DNA of 64,000 nt from Sarcophilus harrisii (taxonomy: Eukaryota > Chordata > Mammalia > Dasyuromorphia > Dasyuridae), in the NCBI RefSeq assembly GCF_902635505.1, contig NC_045430.1, positions 2,048,677 through 2,112,676 on the forward strand, given 5' to 3'. Positions 1 through 10,828 of the stretch are shown here, in pieces. Below the pieces are notes generated by a model that had not been told where the DNA came from, did no database searches, and was given only the letters and a program-made list of their open reading frames with translations. The position numbers were made by a program, and so were the translations under genes. Each line of letters begins with the position of its first letter. The first letter of the stretch is position 1.

Positions 1-211
1 AAGATCCACCAAGCCCCTGGGGTCTAGAGGTAAACATTCAGGGAAGGGGATTTTAGTATGAGGCTGCTTCTGGCCTCTGCACCTGGGGAGCTCTTCTCAT
101 GGAAACTCCCTCCCCAGGGACCCACCAGCCCCTGCTGAAATTTGCCTAGGGTTCTGAGGTCCTCCTGGGGTCAGGGCACCAGCCCCCCAGCCTCACTGCA
201 ACCCCACATAC

Positions 212-308
212 CTGCTAACTGGAGGATCCCATGCCGGGCCACATCATAGTAGGGATGGTCCCTGCCCAGGGCAGAGTCTTCACAGGCTGGGGGAGGCAAA
301 AGCGACAT
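212..308 (-). CDS. ARHGAP8: ARHGAP8 (BPGAP1) first recognisable coding exon, partial gene
   Basis: ARHGAP8 is a Rho GTPase-activating protein with an N-terminal BCH (Sec14-like) domain, a proline-rich stretch and a C-terminal RhoGAP domain; it acts at the cytoplasmic face in cell-shape and ERK signalling. The minus strand encodes a peptide containing DHPYYDVARHGILQLAG, matching human HPFYDVARHGILQVAG near the protein start. The exon ends at a CAG|GTATGT donor (GT at 210-211) in phase 1. The 5' end is ambiguous. An acceptor at 287-288 would make the exon 212-286 and need a coding base from an upstream exon. A second strong acceptor at 353-354 gives 212-352, containing an in-frame ATG at 308-306 (MSLLPPP...) with A at -3. 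The codon aligned to the human start ATG is CCA here, so I favour the ATG at 308. The remaining exons lie left of the window. Confidence 0.78.
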
Positions 309-352
309 CCTTGGTGCTCCTAAAACGGAGGCTTCCTCGTCTTTCCGTAATT

Positions 353-2394
353 CTGCAGCAAGAAATAAGCCTTGAAGGGTGGCAAGCTTCTGGAAGCAGA
401 GGTCCTGGCAAAAAGGACCATAAGCTCCACCATCCACACTCATAGACAGGAGGCAGAGACCCCATTCCAGATCTCAGGACTACTGCAGGATGGCTCCTAC
501 TCTGGAGACCTAGGGAAGGGAGGCACTGAGATAATCCCCATCCTGGGCATCTCTCCAGGGTCCCCTGCACATGGATGCTTGCAGAGCATTCTGCACCATG
601 GCCTCTTAAGGGGTCCTGCCAGAGAAGGGGTTGAACCTCGGTCCTCAGGTTCCAAATTCAAGCTCTTTCCACTGTCTCTTTCTTGGGGCCCACCTGAAGA
701 AGGATGGGTAAGTCAGGTAACAGGGAAGGCTAATCCAGCATGCATATTGTGATGCAACATGAAAACAAAAAAGCAACCGAAAAACTCTCTGGTTGGCCCG
801 TCCCGACCACGTGTCCCTTTCCCAGATGAAACAAGTGGGGTTTTCAGGCTCTGCCAGTCGTGGGAAGCCACTGATGTGTGTCTAAGAGGCTTTTGCCCAT
901 CCCTATGTCTGTGTCCAGGGGCAGGAGCATCCATGACTAGAGAAGAGCTCCCTGGCCGGGAAACTCCCTGAGGCCCAAGGGCTGCATTTTATCCAGACTG
1001 CATGTCTCTCAGTAATCAGGGCTCAGCCAGGAACACAGCATACAGCGGGTGCCTCCTAAATGCTGGCTTAATTTGCTGAGTTCCATTGAATAGGCTCCTT
1101 CTGCAATCTCATGGGAGGATGAAGACCTGGGTTTGAGTTTCTGCTCTGAGCTAGACCTTCCCTTCTCTGACTCTCAGTTTCCCTTATCTCTAAAATGGGC
1201 AGAGAAGTCAAAGCTATCCCCTGGGAAAGAATGAGAGCTCCTTCCTATAAGTCATCCCATGGTTCCCATGAGGCACTCGGGGGATAGGAAACAGCAGAAT
1301 GATACAGGCTCTGGTGCTTATACCTGTCTGGGACGGTGGCCCTAGAACCTTCCAGGACACTGAGTGAAATAGAATCAGGGGCATTTACCAATCTCTGCTA
1401 ATGCTTCCAAGTCAGTCCCCGACATGTTTTCAGCAGGAACCAATCCAACTTGGAGGCTGGAAGTGGAGTACAGGGGTCCTTCCTGGTCATCTGATCGCCT
1501 CTCATCGGGCAGCTCTAGAAAGGATGCACATGGCCGATGAGGATCTAACAAAACCGTGGGATCCCGGCTCTAGAGCTAGAAGGAAGGCTCCTGGAGGTGG
1601 GGGGGGGTCCCCTTAGTGCAATCCCCTCCTTTTACAGGGGAGGACCCTGAGACCAGAAGTAACTTGCTGGAAGTCCCAGCTCTAATTCACATCCACTGAC
1701 TTCATCAAATTTCAATGTCCTCAGAACTTTGGCTGAAACTCTTAAAAGCTGAATATGGCATCAAAGTGCTCTCAACAGAAGCCTGATTAACACCTCCCGG
1801 GCTGGGATTGCTGCTGGACTTCCTTATCCAGCTGAAATGGGTTCTGCCACCCAATTAGAATTGTTAGACCACCTGAAAGACATGACCAATTAAAAAAGAA
1901 CCTCGATAGAGTTAGAGAATTTTAAAAAGAAAACAGCTGGGATCTTTTAGAATCGGAGGACAGAGCAGAACAAGAAATGATTCCCTTGGGGAACCAGTCT
2001 AGCACCTGTCATTCTGCAGGCCTGAGAAGCTCAGGATGCCCAAGGCTGGGACCACTTAGCTTTTGAAAGTACACTTGCATGTACAGAAGAGAATAGTGGG
2101 AAGACTGGGAGGGAACACAGACCAAGTGACAAGGCCATTATATCACCTACTTAAAAGGAAGAAAATAGTCACAGTTTCACCTACAATTCAAATCCCCTTT
2201 TCTGCTTTGTTTTGTATGTTGAAGTCTCATTACATATAAGTCCAGAATTTTAAAAGTAAAAACAATTTTTCAAAAGATCCATTTCTAACTATTTGATCCA
2301 ATTGGATCAAAAGATCCAAATTCCAGTATTTATTCTTGCCCCCATTCTAGCCTCTCCATTGTCCTAACAATTTGAACACCACTACCCATACCCA
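353..2394. other. Noncoding DNA upstream of the ARHGAP8 exon
   Basis: No convincing exon is seen. Decayed MIR-type SINE pieces lie at about 625-685 (minus; remnant of the tail that reads as a pyrimidine-rich end) and 1100-1225 (plus; 'ctcagtttcc' core followed by 'aaaatggg'). The stretch 1740-2290 is AT-richer and looks single-copy. Confidence 0.5.
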
Positions 2395-3539
2395 ACACAC
2401 TTCTCGATCTTAACTTAACCTTAACCTTAACCAAAAATAACCTAGGGCTTATTTTTGTGCGATCACTGTCTGGACTGTCAGTGCGCTCAATTCTATGATC
2501 AGGGTGAGCGTCAAACTCAAAATATGCCCTAATTGGAGCCTTCCGAGCAATTGCTTGGTTCATTATGGATCAATTTCTAGATTCTCTCTTCCCTCCTCAG
2601 TGAGCACTAAAACATGCATGATGGTGATGGGAGGAACAGGTGGGGAACAAGAGCGGATAGGACCCTTCCCATTTTTATTCAGTAATCGGGGTTAAAAGTG
2701 AGATGCTCCTACTTACTGAAAGATAGTAAAGACAGAAGGAGAGAAGGGATTCAGTGGGACTTTGTAAACGTTAAAGCTGTATAAAAATGCTTATTACAAT
2801 GATGATGATGATGACTGTTGCCCGCGGGCCAGGACTGGCAGCCGGGACTCCCGATTTCCTGGGCCTGGGGTGCTTTTAGCCCAATTTATCCAAAGTTCAT
2901 TACTTCTTGATCTAATATTTTTCGAAAGAGCCTAGAATCCAGTGTCAATGGGATCCCACTTATGTTGGATACATTTCATTCTTGGCTTCCTCTGCCAGGC
3001 TGACATGGGGGGGTGGGGTGGGAGGGGTGGAGGTACCCCAGGAATCTCGGCCACACAAGCTCAGAGCAAGGCTGAGAGGGTGCTGGACTAAAGCCCAACA
3101 GAGCAACAATCTTTTAAAAGCCGGAGGTGGGGGGAGCCATTTTACCATCCAAACGGTTAAGACACTCCCTCCCCTGGCCCAAGTGCCTTATTCTAGCATC
3201 TGTGGGTGGAGATTGCTAGGAATTCAGGAAGCCTGGGGCCCCAGAGCCACCTGCTCCTTGTGTCACTAGCCAGGGGCCAAAAGTCAGTGAGCCTTCACCG
3301 AACCTCCATTTCCCGATCTGTGGAGGGGGCCTCCTAAAACCCGAAGGGCTAAATTATAGGCTCCGAGGAGATCCTGAAGGGGGACTGCTCTTATTAGGCA
3401 CCACCGGGGAGCCCGGCCCTCTGCAGGGCGCAAAGACGCAGGGACAAAAACGAAACTATGTCAGACTTGGGAAAGCTCTCGGCTGAGTGAGGCTGTTCCT
3501 CTCTCCTAGTCTCGGTTTTCCCCCTCTGTGAAATGAATG
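2395..3539. other. Noncoding DNA with short simple repeats
   Basis: A short run of three TTAACC-like hexamers sits at 2408-2431. A probable MIR 3' tail (plus) at about 2757-2815 ends in a GAT triplet run. A small GC-rich patch lies at 2820-2870 and a G-run at 3006-3032. No exon is supported. Confidence 0.45.
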
Positions 3540-4110
3540 GGACCATGTCTGCCGGCCCGGCAGCTCTCTCCAGTCTCCTCGGACTCCCAGCCTCCCCAGG
3601 CTTTGGAAAATGAGGTCGCGGTCCCTTGCAGCTCGGTCTTGGAGTCCAGGAACCCTGGAGGAGACCGGGAACGGGCCGGGGTCTCCCGTGGGAGGAGGGG
3701 AAGGGAAGAATAGCGGCGGGGACTAATGACCCAGCCAGGTGACCACAGAAGAACGGCCCCTCCCTCTCGGGAATAACCTTCCAGCCCTTGCACCCGCTTC
3801 TGCTGAAGCAACAAGTGCTCCTGAGCCCACGTCCTCCTTTCCCTAGCCCGGCCCGGCCCGGCCCGGCCCAGCTGGCTCACCTGGTCCTCCAGAGGGTGGC
3901 CCCTGGCCAGCCCCGCGAGTCCCAGAGACCTGACCTGAGGAGTGCGGCGAGTCCGGGAGAACGTGCGGGCTCGCCTACCTGGCGGCGCAGGTGAGCGACG
4001 CCCCTCCCCCTCCTTCCCTAAAGCCTCGGGGCGCGAGTTGGTCAGCGGATGGGGGAGGAGCGGAGCCCGGAATCCATTTCCTAGGCCGGGAGTGGGGGCG
4101 GGGTTGGAGA
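3540..4110. promoter_or_regulatory. CpG-rich island, candidate ARHGAP8 promoter / first exon
   Basis: This GC-rich, CpG-containing block includes tandem GCCCG pentamers at 3846-3869. It lies about 10.5 kb past the PRR5 stop codon, where the ARHGAP8 promoter would be expected. On the minus strand there are two good splice donors, CCAG|GTGAGC (GT at 3879-3880) and CCAG|GTAGGC (GT at 3977-3978), either of which could end a noncoding first exon. The plus strand also has GCAG|GTGAGC after 3990, so divergent transcription is possible. The promoter role is inferred from composition and position only. Confidence 0.45.
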
Positions 4111-5374
4111 TTGGAAGGAACTGGGGAAGGACAAGAGTGAAATTTTGAGGGGACGGCAGAGGAGGGGAGATGGAGCTACAGAAGGAGGGGCTGGATCCGG
4201 AGCGATGGCAAGAGGGGAGGGGAGGGAGAGAAGGGCTGGAGCAGGAGGGGAGGGAGAGGAGGGGTCTGGAAGAAGACAAAGGAAATTTTTAAAAAGCAGG
4301 GAATGCGTGGGGAAAGGGCCATCGAGAGACCCGGGACATGAGTGGGACCTCCCAGGACGGGGATTTCTTTTGAAGGACTCCCCTTTGTGTCTCTCTTCCC
4401 ACCCCCACCTCCGGGGGCTCCTCACCTGCTCCTGCGGCCCCAGTGGGGTGAGTGGGGACGGGACTGGAGGAGGATGGGATGGAGGAGGTGACTCCGGGGC
4501 CGGGCCGCGTGCACATTCCTGTATTCGGCGATAAGGCCGAGCCTAGCTGGCTCAACTCCCCCCCCTCCCCTCTTCCCCAATCTCAGGTTTCCTCCTCGCC
4601 CTCCCCTTGCTCCCCACCCCCACCCCTGCCTGGCCCAGTAGCACTGCTCCCAGATTGCCCTGGCTCATCTCCTTGACCCGATTTCCTTAACCTTGGAGAG
4701 CCCCAACTGGGACCACTCCCCTAAGGGAGGGGAGGGAGACCAGACAGAAGGACGAGGGCAGGAGAAACTTCAGTCAGAGATGCCCAGAAACTGAATGTTG
4801 GGAAGGACTCAGAAACCATTGAACTGTCCCCACTCCTAGAACCCCCACCTCCCACCCAGACCAGCCAAGCCACTTCTTCCTGAAGCCTGAGTAAAGGAAG
4901 TTCTGTGCTGCCCTCCATCCTTCTCGGAGTATAAGGCTCCTTAAGCTTAAGTCAGCAAGTCCAACAGCCTCAGTTTACAAAAAATGGCATTTGGACTCCG
5001 GTCTCGGCGGGCTGCCCACCATTGTCACTGTCTGCCATGGCTGTGGAGCTTTTCCTTGCGTGTCTCTGAAGTCAAGATCCCTGTAAACTACCTCCCCTGT
5101 ATTCCTTGGTGTGTTTTGGGGGGAGTCTATAGAATAGGACTAATTCCCCATTCCCTAGACCCCTTCCACATTTTTTAGATGAGAGAAAGGAGGCTGAAAA
5201 AAAGGGAAGGGACTTACCCAGGGTCAGAGTGACAAAGCACGTGATCAGCAGAGCCCTCAGGAATAAAGCTTCGGAACATACTCCCCATCTCTGTACTGAA
5301 AGGGCAATCAATATAAGTAGCCTAGGTGGGTGTTAGGAAGCCTACCTTTGAGTTCCAACCCCGCTGCTGGGGAA
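4111..5374. other. Noncoding DNA, purine-rich then unique
   Basis: The first 200 bases (4111-4320) are GGA-rich. A MIR-like minus-strand remnant at about 5170-5260 contains a fortuitous GTAAGT-type donor. No gene is recognised. Confidence 0.4.
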
Positions 5375-5520
5375 AAACATTTATTAATCACCCAGTGTGT
5401 ACATGACCCTAGGCTAGTCCCTAGGATTAAAAGACCAAAAAAGGAAAACATTGAAGAACCAAAAAAGGGATATGTAGAGACTGCCCTCAAGGGATCAACA
5501 CAAGCCCTCACCTTTCCCCC
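5375..5520 (+). repeat. Marsupial CORE/MAR-type SINE remnant
   Basis: The stretch begins with the motif 'acatttattaatcacc' (consensus idea 'catttattaagcacctac') and runs into 'gactgccctcaagg'. This string is recurrent in marsupial genomes, and the same head recurs in this window near 7530, 9072, 12812, 32595 and 54745. Confidence 0.5.
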
Positions 5521-7524
5521 AGCCTTAGCCCAGGGCATGGAGGGAGGCTGGGAGGAAGATCAAGTCAGTTTACATTCATGCCTTCTCTGAGAATGGCTGG
5601 TGGGCATCCTTCTGCCAAGGCTTTTCTTTCAGGAAGCTGCTGGACTTCTGGCCACACTGGTTTCTTTCTCTCTCCTGAATTTATCCATGTTCAACGTATA
5701 TTAAAGTGATCGATATTTTTGCTTTTCTTCCCATTAGGGGCTGTGTGCTCCAAGAAGATGCTTCTGACCGAATGTTTCCTTTTGTGACTGCCAGCTCAGT
5801 GCTCTATTCTGCCCGTAGTAGTCGCCGCATGGATGTTTGAAAGTGGTCAAATGTCGGGAAGGTCTTCTGGGCTTTTGAAGGTTAACCCAGAAGATCATGA
5901 GACACTCTGGCCCCTTCAAAATGGACATCTTTCCAGGGACCAATCATCCAGGTCTCCAGAGGGGGAAAAATATTCTGGCCACAAGGCGTGAAATTAAGAG
6001 ATGCAAAGGATGGAGGGAAGATCCCACCGTAGGCTCTCTCATCCACCCTACCCCCACTCCTGTTCACTGAAGAAATCATGGATCCTAGGAATATGACAAC
6101 AAAGTTTAAAGAAATGAGAACCCCTGGGAATAAGAGGTTGCTCCCTTCTTCCCCAAGTTGCCTCACACAATCCTCAACCTAGTGAGTGGGAGGGGGAGCT
6201 TCTAGTCTTCAGGGGCAACTTTTTACCCATTATCCCCTGAGAGCCATTCCTTAGGAAGGACCAAGGCAAGCCCCCTAACCAGCGTTTTCTGATGGCCAGT
6301 CCAGAAGCCTGATGTGCCAGCCGGTCCTCCACAAAGCCCCCACCCCTTTACCCAAGCTTCAGGAGCTGGGGGGAACCCACTCTATCATCTTAGAGTTAAG
6401 GAAATTGAGACTCCAAGAGATGAAATAACTGGGTCAAGGGGATGCTGTGAACCTTAGAGATGGGATGAGAGCCCAGGGCCCTTCTGGGAACACCTGCCAG
6501 GGTTTGCATCAAAGCAGCCCCTGTTCACCGAGGGCCCTGGGCTGCATGATGGCATTCCATGCTTTCGGGGCCCTTCCAACTTGGAACGTAATCGCTTCAA
6601 TCAGGTTTGACCTTTTCCATGTTCTGCAAACGTCATTTTATCCATGTAAAAATCAACCCCCCTTGAAAGGGGAACAATTTGTTCATTTTCTTTTCTAAAA
6701 CTCCCTTTGGTTACAGGTTCTGGAACAACAGAGCTAGGATAAGACTAAGTGGGGAGATAATCAGGTAATAAGGACATCCTGGGGTTGCCTTCCCCCCACC
6801 CCCATTCTCCATAATAGGCCTCTAGAGCTGCCTCCGGGCCAGTGCCAGCCCATTCAACTACCCCAATCTTGAAGCTGTTCCCAGGAGCTGGAGCACTAAG
6901 GTGGAATCATCCCAAAGGAAAAGATCGGGATCCTGTCCTATCATTGCCAATTCACCAAGATGCATCCTAGAGCCCGTGGGATGGAAGGGAAGGGGGCTTG
7001 CCTCTTTGCCCCTTCTGGGGGGCTCCCCTTTCCCTTCTCACCTGCCCTCATCCACGGTGAGTAATCGTGCTAGCTGGGAGAAGTCTGCATTTCCGCAACC
7101 GCAGAAAAAAGGAAGGGGGACAGGCAGAACGCAAGATTCGGGCTTTCTTCCTTTATGTGATTTGCATCTGCCAGAGTGTGGGAGGGGAGGCCCAGAACTA
7201 CAGACTGCTGGGCAAAAAGAAGGAGGAGGGCGAGCCAGAGAGGCACAGGCCGGGAACGAGAGGGAGTCGGGGTCTTGTCCCCATTTTACAGCGGACTTTC
7301 AAATACCAGCTGGTCTTCTTTAGCTCTGGGTAGCCTTGGGCACCTCTGGAAAATGAGGGAGACCACTGGGCCTCTGCCACTGACCGCTGCATGGGGTCAA
7401 GTTTTCTGGGGTTCCTGTTTCAGTCAGGGGCCTTCTTAGGTCAGGTGACTCCTCCTCCTCTATCTTCCTCTTCCTCCTGATGCTTCATGAACAGATAAAA
7501 AGTCCTGCCAGGGATCTCACCTCA
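5521..7524. other. Noncoding DNA, no gene seen
   Basis: Mostly single-copy sequence. A MIR-type remnant (minus) lies at about 6385-6480. Open frames in 6900-7440 have no recognisable protein content and no splice context worth calling. Confidence 0.4.
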
Positions 7525-7895
7525 ATAAGACAAGCATTTATTAAGTGCCTACTGTGGCCCAGAAACTTAAGCATTTGGGGACACAGAAAGTTAAAACAAA
7601 AAACCCCCAAAGAAAACCCTCAAGAGGATTCACTCTAAGGAGTGGGGGGCAGGGAAGAAAAGACCACTCACAGTGTGCAAACAAGATGTTATTTGGCATT
7701 TTCAGCCATGACTGTGACCCCCTTTGGGGTTTGTTTGGCAGAGATGCCTAAGAGGTTTGCCATTTCACCGATGGGGAAACTGAGGCAACAGGGTGACATG
7801 ACTAGCCCATTTTCACCTAGCTAGGGAGACTCAGGTTGGATTTGAATGGAAGAAGTTTCTTCCTGCCTCTAAGCCCGGTGCTCTATCTGCTGCCC
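7525..7895 (-). repeat. MAR1-type CORE-SINE, minus orientation, next to a 'catttattaagtgcc' element
   Basis: From about 7690 to 7890 the sequence reads as the reverse complement of a tRNA-CORE SINE. It passes through 'tttggggtttgtttggca', 'ggtttgccatttcacc', 'gaaactgaggca', 'ttggatttgaat' and a terminal 'ggtgctctatctgctgcccc' that is the tRNA-like head in reverse. The piece at 7525-7630 carries a separate SINE head on the plus strand. Confidence 0.65.
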
Positions 7896-8237
7896 CAGGA
7901 CCAAGATAAATTTAGTGTTGTCTTAGGGGGAAGACCAGGGCTGTCAGTGAGGAAAACCTCCCTCCTGGGGGTAGAGTCTGAGGGGGGCAGCAGAAAGGGA
8001 TTGCAGGGGGCTTGGAGGAGATTGGGTAGTAGACTGGAAAGGACTAGGGAGCCAGGGAAGCTCACTGAATTGGGGGGTGGGGGTGGCCTGTGGCCAGCCT
8101 GGATGATCCATTTGACCGTTAAGTGGAGGGTGGATTGGAGTGGGAAAGAGACACCTGAGGCAGGCAGACAGACGCCCCTCCCAACGGCAGATTGTGGCAG
8201 ATGATAAAGGCCTAATGAGACAGAAGAGTCAAGAGAG

Positions 8238-8830
8238 GAAGATCTTGATGACAGATAAGAAGAAGGGGAAGAAGAAGAGAAGAGTAAGGGGGGGAAAAGA
8301 AGAGAAAGAAGAGGAAGAGGAAAGGGGGGAAGGGGAGGAAAAAGGGAAAGAAAGGGGGGAAGAAGAAGGAGAAGGAAGAGGAAGATGAGAGGGAAGATGA
8401 AGGAGAGGAAGGCAAGGAGGAAGAGGAAGATGAGGGAGGTGGAGAAAGATGAGAGGGAGGGGAGGAAGAGAAAGGGGAGGGAGGAGGAAAGGAAAGAAGA
8501 GGAAGAAGGGGAAGAAGAGGAGAGGGAGGAGGAGGAGAGAAAGAAAGGAAAATGGGAAGAGGAAAAAACAAGAATGGAAGGCTGGAATGAAAAAAGAGGA
8601 AGAGAGAAAGGAATGAGGGAAGGAAGAAGAACGAAAGAAGGGAGGGAAGGAGGAAAAAAGAAAGATGGACAAGAGGAAGGAAAAAGAAAAAAGCATAGAT
8701 GAATTAGGGAGCAAGGAAGAAAAGGAAAGAAGAAAGAAAGAATCAATGAAGGAGAGTGAGGGGAAAAAAGAGAAAGAAAAAAGAAGGGACAGACAAGAGA
8801 GGATGGAGGGAAGGAGAGAGAGAGAGCCAT
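8238..8830 (+). repeat. Polypurine (GGAA/GA-rich) low-complexity tract
   Basis: About 590 bases are almost entirely A and G on the plus strand, built of irregular GAAGAGG, GGGAAAG and GGAAGGA runs. Open frames in all phases here (Lys/Glu-rich on plus, Ser/Phe/Pro-rich on minus) come from composition and are not genes. It lies between PRR5 and the ARHGAP8 exon. Confidence 0.9.
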
Positions 8831-10380
8831 GGCTGAGGGCCAAATCACAGGTAAGAAGCTGTCTGGGGGGCTAAGGGAAGCCAGTCAGAATGAAGATCCT
8901 GGACCACAAATCACAGAACCAGCTGGGTCACCAGCTGCTTTGGGCTCCTGCAGGGTCTGCCCCTGGTGAGTCGCAAAGCTTCCAGGGAAACAAACTGAGG
9001 AAACTTGAGTGCCTTATCATCTCTGTGCCACAGACTGGTCATGTTTTACGGAGGGGAATGGATGGTAGGGAATAAGCATTTATTAAGTGCCTACTGTCTG
9101 CCTCCCTGCTCAGAGAGGGCTCCTAAGGTCCCTCCTTAGCTTGGTCTTCACCCCAATCCAAAGTTTCCTTGCCCTTAGGGATTTAATAAATGCACAGTAA
9201 ATGCAAATAGCCAACTGATAAATGGGTCTGAAGGATAAGGTCAGTTTGAAATCCTGCTCCTAGAATTTCTCAGGACTATTATCACCAAAATAAAACACAC
9301 ACACACACACACACACACCCCATAACAAGCTTCCTGGATTTGGGACAGCTCTGGATGGATCAGACACTTCCAACACCCACAGCAGGCATTTGAATAATAA
9401 TGAATTAACATGTTCATCTTAGTTGAGAGTTGCTATAGAAATGACTGCAATTATTATAGTCAATGTGTGACTGTTTCAATGTGCTTGTGACAGACTTAAT
9501 TTCTTATAATTATCCAATAGCACTTGTGTATGTGAGTGTGTAAGTGTGCTTTTTGTGAGACACAAGTTCTAGGCTCACCAACCAACAGCACTTACTAGCC
9601 ATGGAAACACCCAGCCCCGCGTCATTTAGCAGTTCTTGCTCTTTGGTTTCCTCCTACACAAAATCGGGATAATAATTAAAATTACTTCTCAAAACTGTTG
9701 CCATTTTATCTCACTTTTTGTTCTCAGCCACTCCAGGGTGATTGGTTATTGTCACCAGCAGTTAGGGAGGGAGAGCCCTCCATGAAAAGTGGTTAGAGTG
9801 TCCAGAAAAACATTGAAGATATGATAGCATTTGTCTAAGTCTAGATCAACATGCTTTATCCAGAGAAGTTCAGGAACAAGTTGGTAGAATCAGAAAATCA
9901 GAGAATGAGAGGGACTATCTGTTGCCAATCCCATCAGATCAGGTGTCCTTCCTCAGACCCCCTCAGGGAGCTACAACTGCTGCTTGGAGAGTTTGCTGGA
10001 GGAGGAGGAAGAGCTCCCAGTTCTGCCTATCTGTGCTTATCTGGACATAGCCTCTCATCCCCCGAAGCTAGCTCCCCTCATCCCAGCAGCCTCCACAAAC
10101 ACAATCCCAGACCTTCAGGTGCTTGAAAAACTAAAGGCTTCCAGGTTAACATCAGAGTCAATCACCATTTCTTACCCACATCTAAGAACCAATTTCTGAG
10201 AATCCCACACTTAGGGGCAGAAGGGCCCTGCCATTTTCCCAACCTCATGGGCACTGACAATCCAAGCTTTTGCTGTGGACTCGGAACTTGCCCACCTTCC
10301 TCTGATTTCTCTCCTCCATCCTCCCCATCGGAAATCCTCCTAACAGTGATGCTTGTTTCCTGTTTTGTGATCTCTGCTGT
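8831..10380. other. Noncoding DNA with a CA microsatellite
   Basis: A 'catttattaagtgcc' SINE head lies at about 9072-9100. A (CA)n run covers 9295-9317. The stretch 9380-9720 is AT-rich and looks unique. The stretch 9880-9960 resembles part of a marsupial SINE body. No exon is supported. Confidence 0.45.
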
Positions 10381-10555
10381 TGGTTGGAGGGGTATCGGGG
10401 AGGCTCTGGGTCTGGGTTCGAGTTCTGGCCCTGCTCCTTACTCTTCATAGCGTGATGAATTTGGAGGCCAAGAATGGGGGTTGGGGTGTTCTTCTGTTTA
10501 CTCCCCATGTGACCGTAGACAAATCCCTTGTACTCATTCATAAAATGGAGGGTTG
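10381..10555 (+). repeat. MIR-type SINE remnant interrupted by a younger retroposon
   Basis: It reads 'gggttcgagttctggccctg' followed by 'tgtgaccgtagacaaatccc' and 'aaaatggagggttg', the usual MIR order. It is broken at 10555 by the insertion described next and resumes after 10814. Confidence 0.6.
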
Positions 10556-10814
10556 GACAGCATTTTCACTCTTTTGTTGTTGGCTTGCATTTTGTTTTCT
10601 TTCTCATTTTCCCCTCTTTTTGATCTGATTTTTCTTGTGCAACCTAGGATTTGTGGAAATATATATAGAACTGCACATGCTTAACATATATTGGATGAGT
10701 TGCCATCTAGAGTGGGGGGAAGGGAGGGAGGAAATTTGGAACACGAGATTTTGCAAGGGTGAATGTTGAAGATTATCCATGTATATGATTTTGAAAATAA
10801 AAATCTTTAATAAA
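10556..10814 (+). mobile_element. Short non-LTR retroposon with 14-bp target-site duplication, family not assigned
   Basis: The insertion is flanked by exact copies of 'aaaatggagggttg' at 10542-10555 and 10815-10828. Its 3' end carries AATAAA-like signals and a short A tail. The body contains 'gttgccatctagagtggg', then a G/A-rich block, then 'tttggaacacgagattttgc'. I recognise this body as a common marsupial repeat but cannot give a secure family name. It has no coding capacity. The exact duplication shows target-primed reverse transcription. Confidence 0.7.
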
Positions 10815-10828
10815 AAAATGGAGGGTTG

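Noticed and set aside
2408-2431. Telomere-like hexamers
   Set aside because: The unit is TTAACC/GGTTAA, not TTAGGG, and only about three copies are present.
5215-5225. Strong-looking minus donor CCTGG|GTAAGTC as an ARHGAP8 first exon
   Set aside because: It lies in a MIR-type core ('gacttacccagggtca'), where such a string is expected by chance; no ATG or CpG context.
6217-6230. ATGG|GTAAAA on minus as the missing ARHGAP8 start exon
   Set aside because: Weak donor, no upstream promoter context; the ATG at 308 is the simpler explanation.
7883-8848. 321-codon Ser/Phe/Pro-rich frame on minus and Lys/Glu-rich frames on plus
   Set aside because: Produced by the polypurine tract; no domain, no codon bias, open in several frames at once.
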